Of a stretch of 64,000 bases of DNA, positions 22,401 to 34,400 are shown one piece after another (position 1 is the stretch's first letter; each line of letters opens with the position of its first letter). Both the position numbers and the translations under genes were made by a program. Origin of the DNA: Undaria pinnatifida (lineage: Eukaryota > Sar > Phaeophyceae > Laminariales > Alariaceae); contig JABAKD010000025.1 in the NCBI GenBank assembly GCA_012845835.1, positions 6,972,989 to 7,036,988 of the forward strand, read 5' to 3'. The notes under the pieces were generated by a model that was given only the letters and a program-made list of their open reading frames with translations, was not told the origin of the DNA and searched no databases.

Positions 22401-25400
22401 CTTGAATTTTTATGGTGTGGGACGGATCGCGGCCCGTCGACTCGAGATTTGACGGGCCGGGCCAGGCTGCGACCCATCGTCCGAAAATTTGATGGGCTGA
22501 GTCGGGCTGCGGCCCATCCTCTCGAAAATTGATGGGCCGGGCCGGGCCGTGGCCCACAAACTAAAAAATGATGGGCCCGGCCGGGACGTGGCCCACGACA
22601 CGAAAAAAAGATAGGCCGTCGGCCCGACCCGGCCCAACACCGACCCAGCCGGCCCACCAGCGCCAGCCCATGACATGCCCTGAAAATAAACGAGATGCGG
22701 ATTCTGTCATAATCTTGAGAAAATAACGATAACATTTCAAGTTTTTTTTCGGGCGAAGGCCACGACGATCCAACACCTGTTCTGCCCGGGGGAAAAGTTT
22801 ACCAGAACCGGGAGTTGGGATGGAAAAAGCAAAAGCACGAAAAGAAATAACAACTTGAGCGACACAGCAGAGGGCAACAGACACTAAGAGAACAAGACCC
22901 GCCAGCATGAAGGTATGAATGTCAACCTCGAGGGGTGGGATGTCTGTTAGTATTTTAAAAAAGCATTTTTCCAGGTCGGTTTTCCAGCAAAGGCCGCGTC
23001 TATCCAACGCTTACATCCGGACAGGGGGGCATTTCTCTAGAACCGGGAGTTGGGGTGGGAAATCGAAAAACAAACGAGAAGCACGAAGAAATTAACCGAT
23101 GCGGCAGATGGAACAAGACTAGGCGAGGAAACAACTCGTCTCTAGCTACTACATTGTGATGAAAAGGTAACTCTTTCATATATTACTGAGCTGGATCCGC
23201 CGAAGGCGTCGTCTATCCAACGCGTATTATAGTCGAGGGGGTAGCCAAAACGGGGAAGTCGGGACGGGAAAAAACAACAAGTGTAAATCCGGGAACAAGC
23301 TATCCGAAACCAGATCCCGACATACGAGACATGGGCAGAGGTTATACTAAAAACAAGTAAACACCATACGAAACTCTTCTGTTCTTGCTTAAATCTTTAC
23401 GCAAGCATACCTTCTTTTTGAGGGCAGCCGTAATCATCAGACCCCACCGCATCGTATGCTTCCTGATGCGTGGACCACGTTGACTTCACCGATACGTCTC
23501 GAAGTCAACCAAAAACGCCCGCTTTCAACACCCCATCTAACACGACCCCCCACTAGTTTCGGCCAAATAACATGTCCGACGCGTGCGAGGACTGGACCAT
23601 CATAGCGGGCAGAGGATCAAGCCGGGAAGATAATATGAGAAGGGGGTTGAAAATCGACCACGGACTTCTATCGAGCGCGGTCAGCTTAGACCCATGCCAC
23701 GGAAAAGGCGCACCAAACCTTTCCGCGGCTCATAAATTGAGGAGCTCTATGCATGTTCTATACATGACCAACCTGACCAACAAACACCTCACGTTGAGAA
23801 AAATTGACAGTGCAATACGACAAACAACCCCGTAGCCCAGGTATATCAGAAATAGTCTTGGAACCCCAGAACGTTATTCCAATCGTTTGGTCAGCCCGAA
23901 ATAGTTGGGTCAAAACATGCCACCTCTATCGTGGCAACCGCGCTCACCACACCACGCTCACCACACCGCGCTCACCACACCGCGCTCACCACACCGCGCT
24001 CACCACACCTCGCTCAGGACACCGCCAACAGAACTTATACGCAAAGACAACAGCTATCGAGGGTTTAACCTTGTTAGTCATATTCCACCGCACCGTATGC
24101 TTCCTTCCTATGCTTTCTTCCGCGTGGACAGTGCGAGAGCCACATCGGTCGAGACCGTAGATAGGAAGCCCTAACCCGCTCAACGCGCACCTAACACAAC
24201 CCCCCACCAGTGCGGTGCCATAAAGTCAGACATCAAGCCACGGCAAATGACAACGAACGGAAAAAGCAGGCCAGGCGAGCTGACCTTCGCCAGCGTGGAC
24301 ACTGCCGGCTGAGTCTATACGATGCGTTTTATTATTGAAGACTTCTGAGCATATCACACACGCTCGAAGTGCGACACACGACAAAAAACAGTTAGCGGTT
24401 CCAAGCCACGCAAACGTTAGTGGACGGAGAACAAGCCCGGGCGACTTTCAAGCCAGAGAAAAACGGAATGAACGGAGAGGAAACAGGCTGGGCGTTCTGA
24501 CATTCATTTTCCTGAGTGCAAAATCATATTGAAAAAACAAACAGTCTAGGATCTGACCTTTGCCAGCAAGCGGCTCTCTCCCTTTCAAGCCTCAACAAAA
24601 TATGGAGTCAGAGTGAGGGGGGAACCAATCTAGGCGACAATGAAAAATATTATGAACGAGAAAATTCACGTGAGGTGACTCTTGCCCGCGCGAATGCTCC
24701 CGGCTCGGTCGAACCAGACAAAAAGGCTGGCGTAGGATTTTACTAGATATTAGTAAGGGCTCCTTCGGTAGTGCAAGGGCGAAGCGATTATGTTAATACT
24801 GTATTGGGCAAAATCTTAATATGGCTCCCTCGTAAGCCACAGGAAAGGATAACGGACGGACAAAACAGGTAGGGCGAGCTGACCTTTGCCAGCATTGACG
24901 CTCCCGGCTGGGTCGACCCAGAAACAAAGCGCCCCAGTACCAAGGCAGGGTTGCGGCCATCGTCTTCCGATAGCGCTTCTTCCAGTTCGGGCAACCTTGG
25001 ACAACATACAGAAGAAAAAAAAAAGGGGGGGATGTTTGCAGCGCGTGAAGTAAGAATGAGAACGAAATAACTGGAGCGGGCATGAGAAAAATAAAGAGGG
25101 GAAGACGGTCGTCAGATGAAGGGGGTTGTGCGTGTGTGTGGGGGTGAAGTGTGCATGAGGAGACAAAACAGGCGCGTACGAGCAGAACCACGAGCGGATG
25201 AAGCGCACGAGACCAAAACAAATAGGAGTCGGGGGCATCATATCCCAACAGAGCTGCTTCCAGCTCAGGCAGCGTTGGGGCTCGTAGATGAAAAACGGGG
25301 GGGGTAGTTGGAGCGTGTGAGATCAAAAGAGGGGACCAAAGCTAGGGTATTTAGTATGGTATTACTTACTACTATTAACTAGTAGTCGCTCTTTGGGCTT

Positions 25401-28400
25401 TAACTTTCAGCGGGTAAGGGTCACCTGTGTCAGTGGCTACCCTTGCGCCTTGCAAGTATGTACACGTTTACATTTACGTTTTCGCGAAATAAGCCACAAC
25501 GATGTGTTTCGTTACGTAGCTCGGGGGAAAAAAAGAACAACCCTCCACACCGTGGTCGTGGTTGAGGGATGTAATATACGGGGTGTATGGGAGCAGAATA
25601 AAAGGAGGGCGGGGGACGTGAGATCAGTAACTTGGCGGGGGGAGGGGTGCTTGAAGCTCGCCACAACAGGCGAAAGGCGGAATGACACGCATGGGAGAAA
25701 AATGTCGACAAGACCGGCCAAAAGGAAGGATGACGCGGGCGCCAGACAAGCAAAACAGGGGGGGGCGGGGGGGGGGGGGGGGGGGGGGGGGGGGTATGAG
25801 GCGGGTGAAAGAAAAACAAAGATGAAAAAGAACGGCTTTTAGAGCAGAAGAAGGAAGGCATGATTGGAGGGCGTGAGTAAACAAGAACGACGGGGTGGTT
25901 GAAACGCGTGAGGGAAGAAGAAGAAGGAGATGAGGTGCGCTAGAGCACAACAGTGATCGAACGAGGCGCATGAATGTAAAATAATGACGACAAGAAGATG
26001 GGCCGCAGCCTCTTCTTCCAACAGCGCCTCTTCCAGGTTCGGCAGCGTTGGCGCGTTCAAAAGAACGGGATTATGGGAGCGCGCGAGGGTACAAGGGGTA
26101 AGGGATAGCGCGTCAGAGCAGAGGGAAGAGGGGGTCACGAGCATGACAGCATAACAAATGGGGAACGAGGCGTGTGAGGGTAGAAGAAACAGGGAATGAG
26201 GCGCGGTAGAGCAGAAGAAAGTGGAGTCGCGCCGGTCGTCGTCCAACAGCGCTCCTTCCAAGCCTGCCAGCCTTGGGCGAATACTGAAGAAACATATGCA
26301 AGTCATCCCCGGGCTGCGCTCCGCGGGCGGCTGCCGCCGTCCGCTACGCTCGCGCAAGGAAGAATGCAACTAAAGTATGTAAAGGGGGCAGAAAGAAGAG
26401 GCCCATGATTTGGTGCGGAGAGCGAATTGATAATCCCAAGAGCTGCTTGTGAAGAGCTTACTGCCCTGTGCCGTGCTGTGTGCTTGTTGGCGGTGTCACG
26501 TTCTGATCGTCAGTAGTACAGGTGGGATTAACGTGGGGGGAAAGCATGGGGGGCGAGCGAGATCAAATCGAAGAAAAAGCTAAAAGACGAGCACACAACA
26601 CGTGCACCTGGTACTGCTGTATGTTCGAAATAAGGCACAGCGCAGCACGACGCAGCACCGCAGCGCAGGGCCAGGCACGACACACCGCACCGCACGGCAC
26701 CGCACGGCGCTGTGCTGTGCTGCTGAGCTATAAATAGCTGTTCTGATCTGAGCTGGGCGTGCATTGTGATTCAACATCGTAGTACCTGGCATGTACAAAC
26801 CTGGTGTAGTAGTATCGGTACGTGCTATTGAATTTTGAAACAAAAAATCAACATCTGAGAAGCGCTGAAAAGCGCTGTTTCAGGCATCTGAGCCCCCGCT
26901 CAGCCGTTCGAAGAGGAAAATACCTGAAACGTTAATGTGACAAGCCAAAAAAAATGGATGCTCAGGAAATCGGTCATTGCAAGTAGGTCTATAGGATTAT
27001 CCACTAGACCACCGAGACACTGACTTTGTGGTCTAGTGGATAAACCTCTGAGCCTGTGGTGTGCGTGGGTTCGAATCCCGGTATCATGGGGGACAACATA
27101 TATAAATATAGGACTATCCACTAGGCCAGAGTCACTGTAACTTTATGGTCTAGTGGATAGACTATCCGCTTCTGAGCCTGGTGTGCGTGGGTTCGGATCC
27201 CTGCGTCATCGGAAAAAAAAAATGACACAAGAAAAGAAACCTTGATAATATACTCATAAAAAGGAGACGGTGAGAAGCGCAGAGAAAAACACGTGACTTT
27301 GTGGTCTAGTAGATAGACCGTCCGCTTTTGAGCCTAGTATACGTGGGTTCGAATCCGGGTGTCATCGGGAAAAAAAAAGATACTCATAAAACAAGCATGA
27401 TAGTATGCTCATAATTAAAGAAACAGTGAGAAGCGCTGAGCATCGCTGCTTTAGGCATCCGAGCCCGTTCAGCCGTTCGGAGAGGAGAATGCCTTCAAGT
27501 TAGTGTGGGAAGCGAACAAAAGCTAAGGAAATCGATATTTTTGAGTAGTTCTATTTAATTATCTCAGAGCGCATAAAATCGGCGCGAATGATGCAAGGTT
27601 CACAAGATAACCTGCGTTGTGAGAGGTGTCGACAAGACCGTAGGCGTTCAGTGCTTCCCCTTGGTAATGCACGGCGACATGATTGGAGCGTGTGTGAGCG
27701 CGTGAGGGGAAAAAACAGAGGGTATGAAGCGCATATGGGCCGAAAAAAGAAGGGATAAAGCGAGTTAGACGCTCGTCTCTCGACAAGCAAGGAAATAATT
27801 ATGCCACGCAGATCGACGCCCACCTTACTGATACACATGGTAGGAGAATCATCATGGTATATGGAATTACGCGCTCTGCCGCACGCTCACCCTAGACAGT
27901 CGAAAAATGCATACATGTCGGTGGTTTGACATATTTTCTGTGTGCCCCGATAATACTACCATACCTCGTCCAACACAACGCAACGGTACGCGCGCGCGTA
28001 GCGTGAAAATCTGTTAGGTTGCTGCGAGCTCTTGCTACACCACTCATACGGCCGCACATCCCGATGATTCCCGCCGTTCGGTCCAAAAACGAGCCAATAC
28101 CTTTCCCTGGGAACGAGGTGCGTTGCGAGGCCGCAGTAGAGGAGATCGTCTCCCCGCAGCCTAGCGCCTGTTAATCCGAGGTACTGCCCGAGCCCTCCCG
28201 GTAGCCTCGACAGGACATACGCCGTGCCCACATCGGGGAGCATGCCAATGGCTGTATTGGCGGCGTATAGGAGGTCAGCGGGGGGGGGGGAGCTAGTGGT
28301 CACGGTGGTGGTGTTGGTGGCCGTGGTAGCGTCGGTGGTGGTGGTGGTGGTGGCCTTGGTGGTGGTGGTGTGGGTAGTGATAGGGGTTGTGACATGACAT

Positions 28401-31400
28401 GCAGCTTTTCGCAAAATGCGAGTTTCATCGAAAGCCTTCGATCTCACACTTGAAGCGTCTTCTTCATTCGCACACAACCGGCGACGCACTTTTTTTCACC
28501 CAAATCCGAGTCCATCCCTGCGATCACTACCACCATAAGGTTAGGATTTCGGTAACCCGTCAACAGGCAAAAACCAAATCCAACCGCACACCCTGCATTC
28601 TACAGACGGTAAAGCGCTTCGCTTCCCCTTCCCCATTAGGGTTCCGCAAACGTGGTAAATCGACACACCACATGCACGTGAAAGTTTAGGGAGCTCAAGC
28701 TTCAAATAAACCCATTCGCCGGAAGTTAAAAAAAAACAAAGCACTCTGCGATCACCACGGCTATGAGTTTGGCCTAACGGTCGCCCACCAAGCAGCCAAA
28801 AAAAAAAAGAAAACTGCTCTGCCGTGGGTTGAAACGGCAACGCTATCGTGTTTTGGCCGCTACCTAAAACAGATACTGCGAACAGGACGATCTCCGTCGG
28901 AACGCAGAACGTTCCGTAGATCGATACTCTAACCGATCACAGCGGCCGTGAGGTGAGGATATTTGTAACCCACTACCTGGCAAAACACCAACAGGGCAAC
29001 ACAACCTAACTTGCGGATCGGTTCGGTGGAGGTGTCCAATACCTTCGCGGGTCGAGTCTGATCGGGCCAGGAAGTGTTCCAAATCTCACGGATCGGGTCT
29101 CGAGGCGTTCAAAACCTCACATGTCGGAGTCGGTCACCCTGACCCGAGCCGACCCTAGAGAACTGATCCAACTCGTGAAAATCCCTGAAAATCAACCTCG
29201 TCCATTCGGGGTAAAAGTGCTAACGCTAGCATTGTTGCAGTCACCTGTCTCAGGCATGGCGAACAACACGGTCTCTGTCGCAACCCGGAACGTTCCGTGG
29301 ATTGATATTCCAACGCCGCCGCCCATCACCACGCCGTCCCACAGGGACAGGAGCGCCTGGTTGCAAAAAAAAAATGGAAAACCGGGACCATAAACGGGGG
29401 AGAACGTGGGCAAAGGACAAATGGAAAACCGGAAACACAAAACGGGGGTGGCGGAGTATCGGCATCACGTAAAGAGGGAAGCCTGCGACTGAACCAGTTA
29501 TATGGCTCGAAAAAAAACAGGCCGAGCTCCGGCATGGAAGGAGATATCCTGTCAGACAGTGGATGGACCGTGCAATCAGGACCGCTCGGGCAAGCGATCC
29601 CAGGGAGAACACAAACACAAGTAATACCATGCACCCCGCCTTCAGGTTGGGAAATCGATACAAACCAGTAAACTATGTATCAGTATACATTAAAATATGT
29701 ATTTACCCACTCTGCCGGTCATCTAATGATATCGTTTCTGCATTCCAAGCAGCGGGGATGGTAGCAGGAACGTCAGGGTTACTGACACACGCTATTGTTT
29801 TGAAGGGTGAAGGCTCGCGGCAGGCTCCCGCAATGATCTCAGTCTATTTCCACATGTGTTGTCTTCATGTCGAGAGAGCAGTACAAAAACGATAAAACTT
29901 GGATCTGCAGCGGTGCCCGCCCCTTATGCGGGCTAAGGAGATAGCTTGCATGCATGTGCCACGGCGTCGAGTCTCAGCAGTCGTCAAACGATTAAGGCTG
30001 ATACCAGCGCAGGCACGGACGCAGACATACACTCCGACACACGCACCAAAGAAAAACGTATTTACACGAACCCAATTAGATGCACACAGACGAACACACG
30101 CCTCCAAAGACACAAGAGAGACACGCTAAGTCACGTACGTAGCTGCACATAGAGAGACGCAGAAACACGCACAAAACAGTTTCTACATGACCTCTCAGAG
30201 ACTCAAAGAGGCAAAAAACAGGGCTACGCGCAAAAACACGAAAACACGCAAGCAAACCAGACTATACATGGTCTCCACGAGACTCATTGTTGAGACGAAA
30301 AACAGCGCTGCGCGCAGACACAAGAAGACACAAACAAACAAAGACTCAATACGTTTTTTACCGGGAAAAATGCCTACTGTAATCTACCTTACACCGAAGG
30401 GGACCCACGCAAGGACGCACAGAGATAGCGTAGAGACAGCTACACCCAACACGGTTTTCAGATGAGAAATTTTAATACCTTCTGCCTTGCAATGGTCGCG
30501 AGGCGATAGTCGAGGCGATACTCTTCCCGAAAGAAGTCGGAGCGCAGAGTACCCCCCACGCCAGGCCCGAGAGATTTCCTGCCGGACAGGGGACACAAGG
30601 GGACAGGGGACACAAGGGGACAGGGGACACAAGGGGACAGGGGACACACGGATAACGAAAAAAAAAAACACGAACGGCCGAGATTTAAGCTCACAACGTG
30701 ATGTCAATAAAAACGGGTAGGTGATTCAGATGGATAGAAGCGCTCAAGTTTTTGGCGCCAAGCTTCTCGAAATTAGAGTTGGGTGCGTTATGCGCCAAAA
30801 CTAGGGTCAACGGAGCCGTCTACGGGAAATTAGTGAAAGGGTGAATCGGTTCGCACGGAGGTCACCTTGGGCAGTTCACGTTTACGGGTGTTCGTGGTTT
30901 TCGGGGGATTTCATACACCAAAGAAGGATGCGGGATTTGGCACCGGCTGCGGGGGCGGGGGGTACCGGGTATGGCAGTGTATGATAACCCCCCTGGATGA
31001 GGTTAGGAGCCAATTATCTCCTATTAATAACCAGGGCGGCACAAACGACAAAAATGGCGACTTTCAAAAGCTAGCATCGTGATATTTGCTATAGACGCGT
31101 CGCTCTACCGGTCTTCGAGAAAATCGTCATTGGATTTCGTCCAAGGGGTTGTGTTCTACCGCTGATACGCTGCCATTTACGTTAAAGGAATGGATATATC
31201 CTTTACGAACGCTGCCGTTTCTAGCACTTGCTCGTGTGCGCAGCAGCCGCCTAAACGGGATGGGCGCAGGGGGTAAAAACCACAGTGGTTTTCTTTGGTA
31301 ATGGCTGAGAGAGGGGGCGTAGGGCACCCCTACTCGCGAAAAGGGCAGCCAACGGCTCTATGTTGCCGTCGCATTCACAAGCTTGAAGCTGTCAACGTCG

Positions 31401-34400
31401 AACGAGCTCCGAAGACAATGCACGGATCACGAAACAGACTCGAAGACATGTATCAGATACATACTTACGAACATGGGAGCTGCGCGGCACGTCACTCACG
31501 TCTCTGCGATAGCTTTTACGTCCCCGCCCGCACAAAAAGCCTTCCCTCCCGCCCCTCGAAGCACCAGAAGCCGTACACCTCTCTCCTCGACATCGCCTTC
31601 TCTTCCTCCCCCTTCTCCTCTTCCTTCTGCAGCGGAGGAACCATGCGAACCTCTCCCGAAGTGTTCTTCGACAGCGTCGGACATCCCCCCGACGATGGAC
31701 AGGGAGAGCGCATTGAGACGCTCCGGCTTATTGAGAGTCAGTCGCGCGACCCCCCCCGTTGCGCCTTTCCGCTCCAGCAAAACCTCCTGCAAAGACCCGT
31801 TGCCGCCAAACGATATGTCAAACCAAGTTTCTGAACCTCTCCTCTCCCTTTTTCTTTCTTCAAACTTCGATTATGTTGACCGACTATCAAATCGCCGACT
31901 AGCTAGCAGTTGGGTAGGTTTTACTTCAGCGGCGAATCAAGGGCAAACACGGTACAAATGCATCGGAGATCATGCTTGAATACGTGTCGGATTCCCGTAT
32001 CGAGTTCGAATTACTCATACATGCTTCGGACGTTTCGGCTTGCAAGGGGTGAGCCGCGCGACCCTCCCCCCAACGCGTCCTAGCTCTAGCAAACCGTCCA
32101 GCGCAAACGTGTAGGCCCCGACCGATATAGCTTTTCGGCGGGGAGTCAAGGGCCACGGTGTGTCGCGCACACGGATAGTAGTCTGAGAAATGTTTTCCAG
32201 ATCTCGAAGACCCCCCCCCCTTATTTCGCCCCTCCCGTCTCCAGGGAAACCTCCCGCACAGACCAGAAGGCGCCGACCGATTGTCAAACCAGTTATCTCC
32301 TCTCGTCGCATTCCATATTTGTGAAACCACCTCCATATACATTGGCTGGCTATGAATCCCTCCCCTTTCCTTGTTCCCTTGTCGGCTTTGTTGTTCAACG
32401 TATTTAGAGGGTTGGCTGCCTACAAATCGCCGACTAGTGATTAGTTCGCTAGGTTTTACTCTGGTGAGGAATCAAGGGTCACGCGGTATAGATATTTCGG
32501 GTAGAATGCTAGACTAAACCTTGCGGGTACGTGTATCGGTTCTAGAAAGCCAATGCGTGCTTCGGATGCTTCGGCTCGCTGAGGGTCAGCCGCGCGACCT
32601 CCCCTTCAACGCCCCCTCGCTCTACGAACTCCTCCTGCTCGACCACTACATTAGTTTCGCGGGGAGGCAAGGACCACGTGGTATGCGTGTTTCGGGTAGA
32701 GGCTTCGAATCCACCTTGCAGATGCATATATATATGGCAGATTACTCCTGGCGTACAAGCACGCGCGCATGTACCCCTGCCACCGCAACAGCCGACGGCT
32801 GTGATTGGTACAGCACACCACAGCGCTCACCTCTTTCCAAACTGCAAAGTTACCCCACACCAGCATCAAGTGGTTCCTTCACAGAAACGTGGGCGCAATT
32901 CACAACGTTTTTTTCCCTGGGTCTGCGCGCTAACCAAGCTCGAGTTTCGCACGAATCCCAACAACTCCACTACATAATACTGAAAGCAAGTGTAGGACAC
33001 ACCCTTCCCGACTAAATAACTTGGACCTGGCCCCAAGTACGAGTCCCGTGAGCGACTTCGGGTACAGCACATCCGATATCCGGAGACCTATCTGAATCCG
33101 ACAGATGTATCCGCAAGGTCTACCCAAACGGCCAAACCGTGACGTCCTCTTCCGTCTGTTGAAAATGAGTCCACGCACGATCAATCCAAAATATCCATCC
33201 GAATTATGTGCCGGAGCATTCCCTCTACAGACTACAGTAGTATCGGTATGCGCCAGCCGGAAATATCGGCGCTGTTGCGGCTACCAGCGCCACTGCAAAT
33301 ACTGCCAGGACTGGTTGTTCCATCAGTGCCCACATGAATTCACAGCCGCAAGAGCTTCCGAACCACCCATTAACACGAGTCAAATTGAACAGCCAAGGCA
33401 GAACACACCCTCGGGCGATGTTTCAAGCTAGTTTTACCGACAACGCGGACAAACGAAAACGCCGAGCGAACGTACAATAATTCAGTTTTTGTACCTTTCC
33501 ATACGAAATATTAAAAAAATAATAATAATAATGCACCCCAGCTTCGAGATCGAAGATTTCGTCGAAACTCATATTTGCCAGCTGTGTGTGATATTCCGAT
33601 CGCGCGTATTATTGGATGTATGTCCTCATTAAGGATATAGGTCGGCGACTCCCCTCCCAACTACAGTGTAGCTTGTACCAGGGTCAACAGGGTGATGCCA
33701 ATCAATCTGTGCGCGCAAACTATAAAACGCCGTTCTTGAGAGGGGGAAAGTATGACGGCTGTGGAAGGAATGCACTAATGCATCATGTATAACCGGCGAG
33801 GGGAGGGCGGGGTTTTCGGGGGGGGGGGGGGTTGCAAAGGAGGGGGGGGGGGGGGGGGTCAAACAGTTTTAGGTCGCAAAAAAACGTACAGGAGCTCACT
33901 GTACGTGTGGTGCTAGGTCTAGGCGATGGTGGGGGTGGCGGGAAAGGAGGGGGCGGGGGGAACATTAGTTCGAACATGGAGACCGAATAGTAAATAAATT
34001 GGAGCTACCGCGTGGATGGTTCGAAAGGTAAACAGGTGATATCACCCTGTCGGGTAGTGTTCATTATTCTGGCAGATTTTGACGAGATATATCGTGTATG
34101 TTGTGACGAGATATGTAGTACCACTGCGCAAGATGATCAGATTATGGGCCGAGATCGCCCGTAATAAAATCCAGGGGATTCACATATCTCTTAGATCTTA
34201 GAAGAGAAAAAACGCGCGACCGGAGTATCACGCAGCATGCAAAGATGAGTATCGACCCTTCACTTGATCGCACTCACAGGTGGTGTATGTAAAACGGTGT
34301 TTTTGAACACACATGGAATCATCTGGACAAGGCATTTCTGCCTTTCCGAAGCCACCACGACGCACGCTACGGTAGAATTGCCACCATTTGATTGTTTGGA

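Noticed and set aside
22134-22680. CRISPR-like array
   Set aside because: Units are contiguous degenerate tandem repeats without unique spacers, and the genome is eukaryotic.
22172-23007. Minus-strand ORFs of 150-190 codons over the GC-rich minisatellite
   Set aside because: GC-rich 40-bp repeats lack stop codons by composition; the interval is inside a HIBCH intron.
27956-28489. A single minus-strand ORF of 177 codons as a gene
   Set aside because: Only 28101-28251 is coding (HIBCH exon 5); the rest is read-through into introns, including a GGT/ACC repeat.
29865-30465. ORFs in the A/C-rich cacacg/acaaacac region
   Set aside because: They are low-complexity sequence inside HIBCH intron 3, with no splice or domain support.
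31295-31979. Two plus-strand ORFs of 180-200 codons
   Set aside because: They are antisense to HIBCH exon 2, whose minus-strand reading has clear family motifs.
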